From Acanthosepion esculentum (lineage: Eukaryota > Mollusca > Cephalopoda > Sepiida > Sepiidae), in the NCBI GenBank assembly GCA_964036315.1, contig OZ038485.1, positions 74,588,181 through 74,652,180 of the forward strand: a stretch of 64,000 bases of DNA, in the 5' to 3' direction. Made by a program: the position numbers and the translations under genes. Positions 1 to 9,839 of the stretch are shown here, in pieces (positions within the stretch are counted from its first letter, which is position 1; the number at the start of each line of letters is the position of its first letter). Below the pieces are notes generated by a model. It was not told where the DNA came from. It made no database searches and saw only the letters and a program-made list of their open reading frames with translations.

Positions 1-80
1 TATAAAAGTGGACATGGAAGTCAGCACTTAGATGCGACAGTCTGTTTCATGCTAGTGCAATCGTCAGGCAACAATATTTA

Positions 81-104
81 TTACTGTAAAAAAATACACA
101 GTAA
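81..104 (-). other. 3'-terminal hairpin of LINE copy A
   Basis: TTACTGT at 81-87 pairs with ACAGTAA at 98-104 around a 10-nt loop. The same stem, with a 3-nt loop, ends copy C at 62024-62042. Terminal stem-loops serve as reverse-transcriptase recognition sites in some LINE families. That role here is inferred. Confidence 0.6.
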
Positions 105-843
105 ATGTGGCACAAGGCCAAAAACGGGGGTTGGGAAAGGAAGGTCATCAATTGTCTTAAATTTAAACTTAGCTAGTCGCAAGCACTGACCCAAGCATAC
201 AAAACAATATTCCTTTCACCAAAACACCACATTCATACATACCTTTCTCGCTACAAACACCAAAATACCTCATTGTCTCTATGAAAATCCTAAATAACCC
301 CATATGTACAATAAAGTCTGTGGGGGGCGGGCGTAAAAATTTAACAATAAAATAATCCCCAATGAATATATACAATATGAATACAAATATGTACAAGAAA
401 CTAAACAAAATCATGTTAATAATTACCCCCCCCACACACACACCCACACACAAATCCTAAATGTGCCAGTAAAATCAATTAACTGGGCGAAATCGACTCG
501 GGACTTTGACAATATAAAATACACATTTATCCATCCCAACCACTCACACAAACACGCACTGATTCACACTCAAACATACGAAAAAGATCACACACACGAA
601 ACGAAAGCCGTCCCGCATCCTCCAGAGAACTGAAATCACTGAGCACCTAAAGAGGGGAGGGATGGGGAGTTAAACTAAAGGAAAAGAAAAGGGGAGACAG
701 AAAAAAAGGGGGGGCAATGAGCAAACACACCTTAGCTAAGTTTACATAAATGCAAAGAAACTAAAAATTCACACCAAAAACCTACTCTACCCTAAGCATG
801 GATAGGTTGCCCAAGTTCAACCCAGGTAAACAATATCCTATGC

Positions 844-3408
844 CTAACCGGCATCAAAATGCCACTCAAGGTCAGCCCCTTTCACACGGCACAAACGCGC
901 AAGACTCACCCACCTTTTGCCAAATTCTGATGATGTGAGCCGCCGTCTTTCCGTCCTAATCTTGACTTTAAGCTGATGCCTAAAGAACAAGATCAGTTCG
1001 GAAGAAACAAACTTCTCGCCACCATAGAATTCCTTCTGACGCGTCGTCCAAATCACGACTCTCATAACGCCTAGTAAGCAACAGAACACATAGTGCTCAG
1101 CCTTCGACATCTGCGGCACCACATTGCTACAAACAGAAACGGCATCCAGGACAAAGGACTTTCTCCGCAGTACGCGAACCATGAGGCCTTCAACAAACTT
1201 GCACAACGGCACTACCACCGTGCACTGAAAGAAGGCGTGACCAATGGTCTCGACCTCCCCAACACAGCGGCGGCAGTTTGGAGAATTCTCCAAGCCCGCT
1301 GCACAAAGTCTTTTGCCGACCCAGAGGGCTCTACGAATCACTCGCCAGGTGAGTGATGCCTCATCGTTATTGAGGCATTTCAACCCTGGCGCCCAAGGCC
1401 ATATTGAGCGAGCCTGCTGCTTCGTAAGACCGAGCTCGCTAATCAGAGCATCTTGAACGGACCCCCGAACTAACACTTGATACAATGCCCTACGAGACAA
1501 CGCCTGGACGTTGGAGAGGCCATCCGACGCCCGTAAGAGGCATTTCAGAGCGCGACGACATTCGTGATAGAAGGAGCTTTCGGCTCGGGGTCTACGGCGG
1601 GCCTCCCCCTCGCACGAGTGCACACTTCTCAGGGACGGGAAATTTTTCCGGGCGTCTTCCTTCCAGAAGGCTCCCACCTCGTCCGGTTCGCTACACAATC
1701 GGTCTAGGAAAGCAATGCGAAGCATATGTTGACGAATCTCAATGCTTGGCATACCCAGGCCGTCCTCAGCGGTATGAAGGCAACAGATCTCCCGAGATAC
1801 CATAGCGGCCTTGCCTCTCCACAAGAAAGAGAACAAGAGCCTTACTAATAAAATTAGTGCGGTAAACGGAAGTGGAAGTACAGAGAGTCGGTACACGAGA
1901 ATTGGATATATGTGTGAAACACATACTTCCGCCCTTCCCTTCAGGGAAAGCCTCCTCCGAGACCACAGATTAACCCCGATCTCGGCCTTCCCTCGTACCT
2001 CCGACCAATTCATTTCCAACTGGAGATCCGGACCGAACCAGACGCCGAGTATCTTGATCGGCCCATCCGTCCAGAGGAAAGGTCCGGGAAGAGAAACTCC
2101 CTTCCACGCACCCAACCGCAAGCCAACAGACTTATCACGGTTGATCTTGGCCCCTGTCACCATCTCATAACCACTGACCTCTTTGCTGACTTCGTCAATC
2201 TCGGCTCTGCTCGACACAAGAACCGAAACGTCGTCAGCATAGGCAGAATACTTTGCTGAGGTGGTAGCCCCAGGCAGAGATATTCCACGCAGGACCGGAT
2301 TCGCCTTTAACTTGCGAAGGAATGGTTCCAACGCAAGAACGTAAAGCAAAGGCGAGAGCGGACAACCCTGACGAATAGAGCGAGACAATACGAAAGGCTT
2401 CGATCTTACTCCATTCACTTCCACCAACGCACCGGGGGTCGCATACAAGAGTCGGATCCAGGAGCGAAAGTCGGCTCCGAAACCGGCCGACGAAAGGACA
2501 GCCTCCAGAAAACGATGATCAACCCTATCGAAGACCTTGGACTGATCTAAATTGATCAGCGCGGCTTCACCGTCGACTTGTTCTAAGATCAAGCGTACCA
2601 TATGCAGGTTATCCTGAATAGTCCTGCCCTTCACAGCACAAGTCTGCTCGGGGCCAATCAGACTAGACAGGACAAGCTGCAAACGGTTGGCTAAGATCTT
2701 CGCCAAAATCTTTAACTCAGCGTTTAACATCGTTAAAGGGCGAAAGTTCCCTAACCCATCCCCACCGTTCTTGTCCTTACGCAGCAACTTGATGAAGCGT
2801 TGAGGTATAGACCCCTGCTTCATCCAGTGGTTGAAAATCAGTTCCAGCAAAGGAACAAAAACGGGCGACAGCCTCAAGTACACTTCGTAGGGCAGACCAT
2901 CGAGTCCCGGAGACTTATCCAGGCCAACCTTCTTCAGCGCTTCCCAGATCTCAGACTCTGTTATGGGACCCTCGCACCCAGCCGCTTCAGCTGCCTCGAG
3001 GCAGGGAAAGTCAGCCAAATAGGAATCGAACTGAGCAGAGCTCAGACCGGGCTCCCTGGTGAAAAGATCCTGAAAATAATCTCGAAAGACCTCACATATG
3101 CCCGCGTTTGTAGTCACGGTCCGATTATCCGGTAATGTGACGCACGCGATATGTCGCCGAGACGCACTCCTACTCTCCTCTGCACGCAATTCAGCGGCCA
3201 TATTCGTCGCCTCAGAGGACATTCTTTTTAACCTAGCCCTAACTACCAGAGCTTGATCCTTCTTGATAAGCAAGGAGGCCAACTCTGCCTTAGCTAAGGC
3301 TATATCCCCACTAACACGGGATTTCACGGCCCGATCGACTTTTTCTTCTAAAGCAGTTTGCGCCGCTAATCTATCTCGATTGAGTCGACGACTAAAATCG
3401 GCAGCAAA
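844..3408 (-). CDS. LINE ORF2 protein, RT to C-terminal zinc domain, N-terminus missing
   Basis: This is one uninterrupted frame of about 855 codons with no in-frame stop. The GTG at 3325-3327 is internal, because the same frame runs upstream to the truncation at 3408 and still matches copy C. Reverse-transcriptase motifs are visible in order: NFRPLTMLN (finger region), LINLDQSKVFDRVDH (motif A), RQGCPLSPLLY (motif B) and AYADDVSV (catalytic YADD at 2230-2241). Near the C-terminus a C-X2-C-X8-H-X4-C cluster (CRRCVGEVETIGHAFFQC) resembles the zf-RVT domain of L1/Tx1 LINEs. The family copies element RNA at a nicked chromosomal target. This copy lacks the endonuclease and any ORF1, so it should not be autonomous. 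Compared with copy C it lacks four residues (TRGV) after PQRF and has V instead of A in KAFDR. The open frame suggests either recent insertion or chance preservation. Confidence 0.88.
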   Translation of the reverse strand, partial: FAADFSRRLNRDRLAAQTALEEKVDRAVKSRVSGDIALAKAELASLLIKKDQALVVRARLKRMSSEATNMAAELRAEESRSASRRHIACVTLPDNRTVTTNAGICEVFRDYFQDLFTREPGLSSAQFDSYLADFPCLEAAEAAGCEGPITESEIWEALKKVGLDKSPGLDGLPYEVYLRLSPVFVPLLELIFNHWMKQGSIPQRFIKLLRKDKNGGDGLGNFRPLTMLNAELKILAKILANRLQLVLSSLIGPEQTCAVKGRTIQDNLHMVRLILEQVDGEAALINLDQSKVFDRVDHRFLEAVLSSAGFGADFRSWIRLLYATPGALVEVNGVRSKPFVLSRSIRQGCPLSPLLYVLALEPFLRKLKANPVLRGISLPGATTSAKYSAYADDVSVLVSSRAEIDEVSKEVSGYEMVTGAKINRDKSVGLRLGAWKGVSLPGPFLWTDGPIKILGVWFGPDLQLEMNWSEVRGKAEIGVNLWSRRRLSLKGRAEVCVSHIYPILVYRLSVLPLPFTALILLVRLLFSFLWRGKAAMVSREICCLHTAEDGLGMPSIEIRQHMLRIAFLDRLCSEPDEVGAFWKEDARKNFPSLRSVHSCEGEARRRPRAESSFYHECRRALKCLLRASDGLSNVQALSRRALYQVLVRGSVQDALISELGLTKQQARSIWPWAPGLKCLNNDEASLTWRVIRRALWVGKRLCAAGLENSPNCRRCVGEVETIGHAFFQCTVVVPLCKFVEGLMVRVLRRKSFVLDAVSVCSNVVPQMSKAEHYVFCCLLGVMRVVIWTTRQKEFYGGEKFVSSELILFFRHQLKVKIRTERRRLTSSEFGKRWVSLARLCRVKGADLEWHFDAG

Positions 3409-3410
3409 AA

Positions 3411-3861
3411 AGGAAAACTTTCAGCGCTGTATTTTTTTGTACTTAGCTTTCACCTTAACGTTTACGATGCTTTATGGAAAATATATTATAAAGAAATTAA
3501 AATAAGACTGTTAAGAGTGAGATTAAATTTCATAAGAAAGGTATCTAATTAATTTATAGGTAACTTTCTCATGAAATTTTATCAGAAGTGTACATAAAAT
3601 ACTAAAATTTTATGTACATTTACTACATTTTACTGTGTTATTTGTATCTCCATTCATTTTATTATTAATTTTGATATTTCATTTATGGAAAAATATCATA
3701 ACTGAGATTAATATAAAAATAAGATCATATAAATTTCATAAGATGATACTGATACTTGTAGGTACCCTTCTCAGTTGAAACTGAAAAATCAAATTAACTT
3801 CTCCACACGTGTTTCGCAAAAATAAAGGCCTTAACAGCGGAGAACAATGCTTAACTCAAAT
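3411..3861 (+). repeat. Unclassified interspersed repeat R1, copy 1
   Basis: About 450 bp are closely similar, with few gaps, to 43083-43523 in the same orientation. Both run from AGGAAAACTTTCAGCGCT to a (C)TTAA(C/T)TCAAAT end. No protein is encoded. Inside are two related palindrome-like motifs, each with TTTCATAAG followed by a GGTA(C/A)C-type centre. The first forms arms at 3524-3547 and 3557-3580 with three mismatches. A second, weaker copy starts near 3727. This looks like a non-autonomous element or a dimeric repeat, but the class is unknown. Confidence 0.75.
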
Positions 3862-3885
3862 ATTTTAATTTCTTTATAATATATT
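3480..3885. repeat. 25-bp perfect inverted repeat around R1 copy 1
   Basis: The 25 nt at 3480-3504 are the exact reverse complement of 3861-3885. The left arm lies inside R1 and is also present in R1 copy 2 near 43146. The right arm starts at the R1 end and is absent after copy 2. Confidence 0.75.
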
Positions 3886-5001
3886 TAACGAAAATTTTGG
3901 ACGTGTTAGAAATTATTAAAAAAATATAAAAAATCAAAAAATACTTTGATCTTTCCTCTTGATAATAACAAACACTTAGAACATAAAAATTATTTTCATC
4001 AAGTTTGAGGCCGTTATTGTCCTGCTATTCTCATTTTCCTGCGATCTCATGTTGTTAAATTATTTGTTTTTCCGAAAGGGCTGTTTATTTGGATAGTTAA
4101 AAATAGTTACTCTGGTTTTATTTTCAACGGAACAACGACATGAGTCTCAATTTTCCCCTTAACTCAAAGACGGAGTTTATTAAATTTAAAATTCAAACCC
4201 ACCTGGACTGGCAGATTCACGATAGAAAAGTAAGTGAAAATTTATATAGGGAAGATTATTCGAGGGAAGCAGCGAAAGTCGGCACATTAAGCTCCATATT
4301 CAAAATGTCCCTGTCTTAGTGAAAAGGACTGCGGAAAGGATAATAATGGGGCGATAGAAACTTTGCAAAAAATGAAAGGAAGAGTTTAGTGATGAAGAGA
4401 CAAAACTGTTCCCCACCACCTCACGTGAATTTTGTTTCAAAACGAAAATCTGAAAATTTGGATCCATTCATGGATATTTCTCAAGGATCCAGCGTTGAAG
4501 GAAAATTAGTAAAATATATATATTTCTACGTTGATAATCTGATTAACACAGAAAACTCAGCTGATAAGATGATACCTTTATATAAGAAACCCGTTTCAAA
4601 TGTGGAAAAGAATAGTTTTCACTCGAAATAGTGTGATTGTCAGGAAAAAGAAAATAAATTTATTAAACATGGTTGTAATTTAAAAAGTATTAGGCTACAA
4701 GGATAATGTGTTTGATGATTCGTCTATCAAGATATCAACAGTGTTGTTGAAGGAAAGATTTCATCTCAAAATTCTAGTGTATTCGATCCCTTTTCGATAA
4801 GTTATGATTAAGGGGAAGATAATTTTGATCGATTTATGGAGATTAAAATTACCTTGGGATCAGGGTTTTTTTTTCTTAGGTAAAATGATATACGATCAAC
4901 TCTCCATGAGATACCTTTGACGATTCACTACTTGTCATATATATTTTTTGCAACGAGTCTGAGAGCGCGTATTGTTTTATCGCTTATGTTGTTCACAAGG
5001 G
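3886..5001. other. AT-rich stretch, nothing recognised
   Basis: It contains one short open frame (4389-4631, 80 codons) of no recognisable family and no conserved motif. I see no RNA gene, inverted terminus or clear repeat here. Confidence 0.5.
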
Positions 5002-5725
5002 TGTGGAATCTTCCACGACAGCTAGTTTACCCTCCGCTAGGAAATGCACTCTCCCTTTTACGATTTTACCAACATCATACTTACAAAATAATGAACAGGC
5101 ATTCATTTGTTAATCACCTTCAATCTAGCTTGCTGATCTATTTAGGCGCCAACTCGGTTTTGAACAACCCACGTTATACAGCGAAGATATAAAATCCCAA
5201 CACGTCTGAGTCTCTGAGTCTCTCTCTCTCTCTCTCACCTGACTTCTCTACGTCACAATCAATACCGCTGCCAAAATGTGATTCTTAAAGAACTCCCGTC
5301 TTGACTAATGCAGTCAGACGTAAAAGAACTTTACATAATTCATGCAAGTATAATTCCAGCATCTTTTATCCAACTTGCATAATACACAATTCAAAACATA
5401 CTCAATCTTCTAAACTGCATTTTAATAATCAACTTATTCGTTATGAGTCTAGGTACAAATATTACCTAATCAAAGAGACGTAACTCCGTCTCACTTTTCA
5501 GTTCAAATCACATGCATGTATATTCAATACTTAATAAATTCAATTGTTATGTTTTCAACTCTACGTTCAAGTTTTGTATTTTACCATTGCTATTTCACGT
5601 CAAATATAATTTGCATTGTTCCACCACATTGGATAGCGACCTCCAGCATAATGGCATAGTCCTTTCCATACCTTTCCTAGACAAAATAAAAATAATTGTG
5701 GCGAACCCCCCTTCACACACGCACA
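5002..5725 (+). repeat. LTR-like repeat R2, copy 1
   Basis: This matches 24170-24803, firmly up to about 5560 and more weakly to a shared CACGCACA. It starts TGTGGAATCTTCCACGACAG and includes a TATA-like ATATAAAA at about 5185, followed by a (TC)n run, as expected for an LTR promoter. It lies directly upstream of a BEL/Pao pol remnant on the same strand, so it may be the LTR of that element. The exact 3' end is uncertain. No primer-binding site was settled. Confidence 0.6.
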
Positions 5726-5769
5726 ACAAATATGGCTAAACCATCACATTCTATCGTACTCAGGGCCGT

Positions 5770-7075
5770 TCCGCTACAAGGGTAATAGAAAATTAATTGC
5801 TGAAATCAAAACAAAATTTTCTTTGCCTGTAAATTTTATATATGTATCCTCTTCAGAAAACCCGGTGGATTTAATAACTACTGAGTTATCTTTTGAAAAG
5901 TGTAAACAAAAATTAGAATGTAGGAATGCGAGTCTTATATGGGTAATTGAGGAAGTCCAAATAAAATTTTCTTTTCCTAAAAATTTTATATATGTTTCCA
6001 CTTCAGAAAACCCGTCAGATTTAATAACTAGTGGGTTATACTTTGAAAAATTTGAACCGAAAGAATTTTGAAATGTACATCTTGTATGGATCGTCGAAGA
6101 TGACGGTGGATAACCCCGTTCTCACAAAATATCCCTTCAAACCGATGCCATATTGGTCTCTAGGTAAAATACAAGGGAATGGTCAAGGTAAAGAATGATG
6201 GTGTTACCGTTCTGAGTCGTTGCTCTTAAGCGTTTATTTCCGTTAATGTTATTTTACTAAGTGCCTAAAGAAGTAATTTTAAGCTTCAGCCACTAATTCA
6301 CAATGAAACATTCAAAGTTATCTAGATTATTAAGAATATTAACATTAGTGTTCAAATTCATTAAAAATTGAAAACATTCTGGCACATGTTAACATCTTTC
6401 TTAGGATGTATCTGCTCAAATTGATGCAGAACGAATCTTTTGGTAAAGAAATTCAATATTTACAAATTCCTCAAACTGAACGAATCCCTAAATGATTTAA
6501 ACTTTTTTTTAAGATGAAAATGGTCTAAAACTAAAATCTATCAGTTTGACATTATTTACACAGTAACATGATTTAATAAGACTAATCATAACGGATGCGC
6601 ATGCAAGAAGTAAGCATTTAGGAAGTTCTAGAACTTTTAATAAACTCAGGGTTTTGGGTTCCTAAGAAAATTATATTCCCAGCTGTTATCTTTGCAAAAT
6701 ATAATGCACTTTCATCCAAAATTAACTAACATTCCTGAACATAGAGTAAACTTGATCAAACTATTTTCTCATGTAGGAATAGATTTTACAGGATATCTAA
6801 TGATTAAAATGAAAAGGGTTAGCTCAGTTATAGTTAAGAGGAGATTACTTGACTCAAACTCACTGTTTGAGCCATCTTCATCTTTTGGAATAATCCTTAA
6901 CACAATTTTAACTCGGTATCTGAAAATGAACCTGTTTCCTGCTACTCAATAAGGGGCACTGATTCTACCAGAAAATCTAAGAGATCAGCTAAGATAAAAA
7001 ATAAAAATTCTGATCCTTAAGAGCCTTATACTTGGTAAAAAATGAACTGTTTTCTCTAAGCCAGAATTAATGTGT
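5770..7075 (+). pseudogene. BEL/Pao retrotransposon pol remnant (RNase H to integrase)
   Basis: The RNase H end of a Pao-type polyprotein is recognisable by FIYVSSSENPVDLITT, the counterpart of the family pattern Y-P-T/S-x-x-N-P-A-D-x-x-T-R-G-L. Downstream, broken pieces follow the Pao order: a connector (QIPQTERIPK, about 6465-6495), a histidine/cysteine region (about 6590-6710), and an integrase start with HRVNLIKLFSHVGIDFTG at about 6731-6800. Many stops and frameshifts separate the pieces, and gag, protease and RT are absent. In live elements this enzyme set copies and integrates the element cDNA. This copy is dead. Confidence 0.72.
5801..6100 (+). repeat. 150-bp tandem duplication in BEL/Pao RNase H
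   Basis: Two diverged units, 5801-5950 and 5951-6100, are offset by exactly 150 bp. Both encode the same 50-residue block (SSENPVDLITT in the first, TSENPSDLITS in the second) and are in frame with each other. Confidence 0.85.
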
Positions 7076-7462
7076 ATAAAATAAGTAAAAGAAAGTTTAA
7101 ATATTGTGCCACTGTGGTGGTGGTGGTGGTATTATTATTATTATTATTGTTGTTTTTGTTATTATTATTAAATAATAATAATAATGATGATGATGAAAAT
7201 TATAAATAAAATAAAATTTATTTTAAACCTCGTTTAAAATACATAAATAAAATAAAAATAATAAAATTACTCCCATAGCATTCAACAGGGACTGTTCCTG
7301 CTGGAAATACGAACATCCCGGCAAGAGACGTGAGATTCAATCTTTGTGCCCAGAACTGTTTGGATGACAACACGTTTTTAAAAACCCTCCGTGATAGGAC
7401 TTGTGATATTACGTAGTGACTTAGTCCCTTCTATAACATGAACCATATCACAATTGTAATGT

Positions 7463-7539
<77 letters not shown>

Positions 7540-8137
7540 AATAAATAAAACTGTATGAAATTATCATACAATTTACCATGTTTTTTTATTGTATGTTTGT
7601 TCTGTTTTTCCTTTTTTTTTACGTGTGTTTGTTGTTTTTCCTCGTGAACACAAGTCCAAGCTTATGACGTTAATATACCGCCACAGCACTAGCACAAAAA
7701 TAAATATTGTTCTGACCCTGTAAATGCATATGCCTTTTAATTTTAACAATTGGAAAATGTTTCCACATTCAAGTTTTGTTGGTAATGGGGAAATAAAAAT
7801 TTTGTGCAAATGTCCAAAATAAAGAAATAAGATTTGTTCTTCATAAAAAAAAACCAACATGTTCAAACATTGTTAAAAAAAAGACTGACGATTTCTAACA
7901 TGGTTCAAACAAACATTGTGAGAAAAAGAATTCCTTGTATGTGTGTATAATATTGTATTTGCTGTGAAAAATATTGTAGAATTACATTCTGTACTTGTTG
8001 TTAAGAAAGAAGAAAAAAGAGTATTCGTTGTATTTTGCTTGCTTTCAACATAAAATTTATATGCAAAAAACTGTTGATTTCTTGAATCTTTTTCTAAGGG
8101 GAAAATATTTTAAAAATTAAGCTGATTGAGCAATGTT
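7076..8137. other. Microsatellite-rich spacer
   Basis: It holds trinucleotide runs at about 7118-7265 (GGT, ATT, AAT and GAT types) and a long (CA)n array at 7464-7538. The rest is AT-rich. The minus-strand open frame at 7573-7866 has no recognisable motif and is not called. Confidence 0.7.
7464..7538. repeat. (CA)n microsatellite
   Basis: An uninterrupted CA dinucleotide run of about 37 units, visible directly. Confidence 0.97.
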
Positions 8138-8849
8138 TTAGGTTTTAGGCTCTAGTTTAAACTTTTGAGTTTCAAAAAATATTTTTGCGTCCTTCCGATT
8201 TGAGAAAAAATAACGACGTGAGATTTTATTTCGGCACCAATCATTGGGCTTCCCTCCAAATTCCGAGACACATTCTGGAGCCTATCTTGATGTAAAGCTA
8301 AAACTTAATTGAATCGAGGAGACTACAAGGAAAAGCCAGGTCAATCCAGTCCACGTGTCGACATAAGCTGCTGGTTGAATCCAGGTCACTCCGGTCGAGA
8401 AACACGGAAGAAATTTGACACCGCCAGCGACAAATGAAAAGAAAATCAAGGTCGCTCCCCCATCTAAGAAAAATTCATCGACTGGTGTGTAATCTTTGTC
8501 GTCACTGTTACCAAGAAAGGTCGCTACGGACATTGTACCTACTACTTGAAAAGAATTCCTTTTCTATTTGTTTTAATGTCATATGACTTTCTGGGGACGT
8601 CATGCAGCATATTTTATATTGTAAAAACAGCATATTTTGTTTGCAGTATATTCATTATTGTAAAAAAAAGGTATCATTTTATATCCTTTATTCTACATAT
8701 TATTGGCCATTATTTGGTACACAAAGCACTTAATTTGTGTAATTCTTTCCATTTTGTGTGTTCAATAAATTTAACGTATTTTCTTTTCTAAACTCGGCTT
8801 ATGTTGTCTGCCTTTGTCGTGTGCTTTTAGCTTTATACATTAATGTTAC
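8138..8849. repeat. LTR-like repeat R3, copy 1
   Basis: Homologous in the same orientation to 28318-28793. Shared blocks include ATTGGCCAT(C/T)ATTTGG and CACAAAGCACT(A/T)AATTTGTG. On the minus strand it would start TGTAACATTAAT, and the homology ends beyond a TGGCGGTGTCAAATTTC stretch at about 8409-8425 that could be a primer-binding site. A minus-strand LTR is therefore the best reading. An unrelated interspersed repeat is possible. Confidence 0.55.
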
Positions 8850-9254
8850 TACAAACGATTGTATTACGATGCCCCTTTTTTCGTAGGGTTTTTACCTTAT
8901 AAAAATATCCTATAATTCAGGCCGATAAATGTAGTTAATACAGTTTATTATAAACAGAGCATTTACTTAAATAATTGTTTTCTATATAAAAAAAAAAGTA
9001 TAAACAGAAAATATATTCAAATAATTGTTGGACTTAGTCCATTTCATAATATATTTGTCATTTGTATTATATATATCAGTCATTAAGATACGTTTCAAGC
9101 TGATAGGATCTTTCGAGAAAAATCGTGGGAAAGAACTTCCCTGAAGTTCGGATATAATGTCGCATATGTACTATAATTTAACAAAACACAAGAACTTATC
9201 GCAATATATGAAAAATTAAGTGTCTCACGAAAGTAAATATTAATTTGCAATGTT
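8850..9254. other. AT-rich spacer, nothing recognised
   Basis: I see no gene, hairpin or repeat beyond short A/T runs here. Confidence 0.5.
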
Positions 9255-9839
9255 TAATACTTTATTTATAAGTTTTATTTTCATTTAGCCACAATTACTG
9301 ACTCAAACATACCACGGTATTCCTTATATCAAAACAACTTATTCTTATTTACCATTCTTACTACAATCACTATAATTCCTCAAGTCTCTATGAAGTCCCC
9401 ATGAGTAATTTGTTTGTGAAGGGAGGGTAAATAGTAAGCAACAATTTTAAAAATCAAGACCCCAATGTATGATATCTATATACAAGAAACAAAACGAAAT
9501 AATGTTAATAATAAAACTCCCCACAATCTTACCTTGTGGCAGAAACATCAGTTAACTGGACAAAATTAAAGCGGAACTAAAATAATTGAAAAACAATCAC
9601 AACTCACAGAAACATACGCTCATGCAGACACAACAAATACGAAATATAGACACGAAATTCGAAAGGCGTCTCGCATCCACCAGAGAACTGATATCTTTGT
9701 CACCTAACTGGGAATGGGAGTGGGTATTAAACTAAAAAAAGAGGGGACATAAATAAAAGGGACTGATGAGTATACATCACTTAGCTAAGTTAACTTTGTT
9801 TTTGTCCTTAGTGTCTTTTGACAAACCTAAACTAAATGC

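Larger units (their letters stand above)
74..3408 (-). mobile_element. Tx1/L1-like LINE copy A, 5'-truncated
   Basis: This is the 3' part of a non-LTR retrotransposon on the minus strand. It holds a long RT-bearing frame (844-3408) and a 3' UTR of about 770 bp (74-843) that ends in a small hairpin and an AATAAATA-like terminus without a long poly(A). Nucleotide comparison with the plus-strand copy at 56510-62048 matches through the coding part and the 3' UTR. It stops just upstream of the region between endonuclease and RT, so the endonuclease and ORF1 are missing. Truncation at the 5' end is the usual product of target-primed reverse transcription. The 5' junction lies in a short A-run at 3406-3411, where repeat R1 begins. 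I saw no clear target-site duplication. Confidence 0.9.

Noticed and set aside
169..453. 94-codon minus-strand frame with hydrophobic stretch
   Set aside because: It lies in the 3' UTR of LINE copy A and starts in a CA/GT-rich run. Not conserved as a frame in copy C.
1093..3135. Several plus-strand frames of 60-120 codons
   Set aside because: They are antisense shadows of the LINE RT on the minus strand.
7573..7866. 97-codon minus-strand frame
   Set aside because: AT-rich composition next to a microsatellite, with no motif or homologue recognised.
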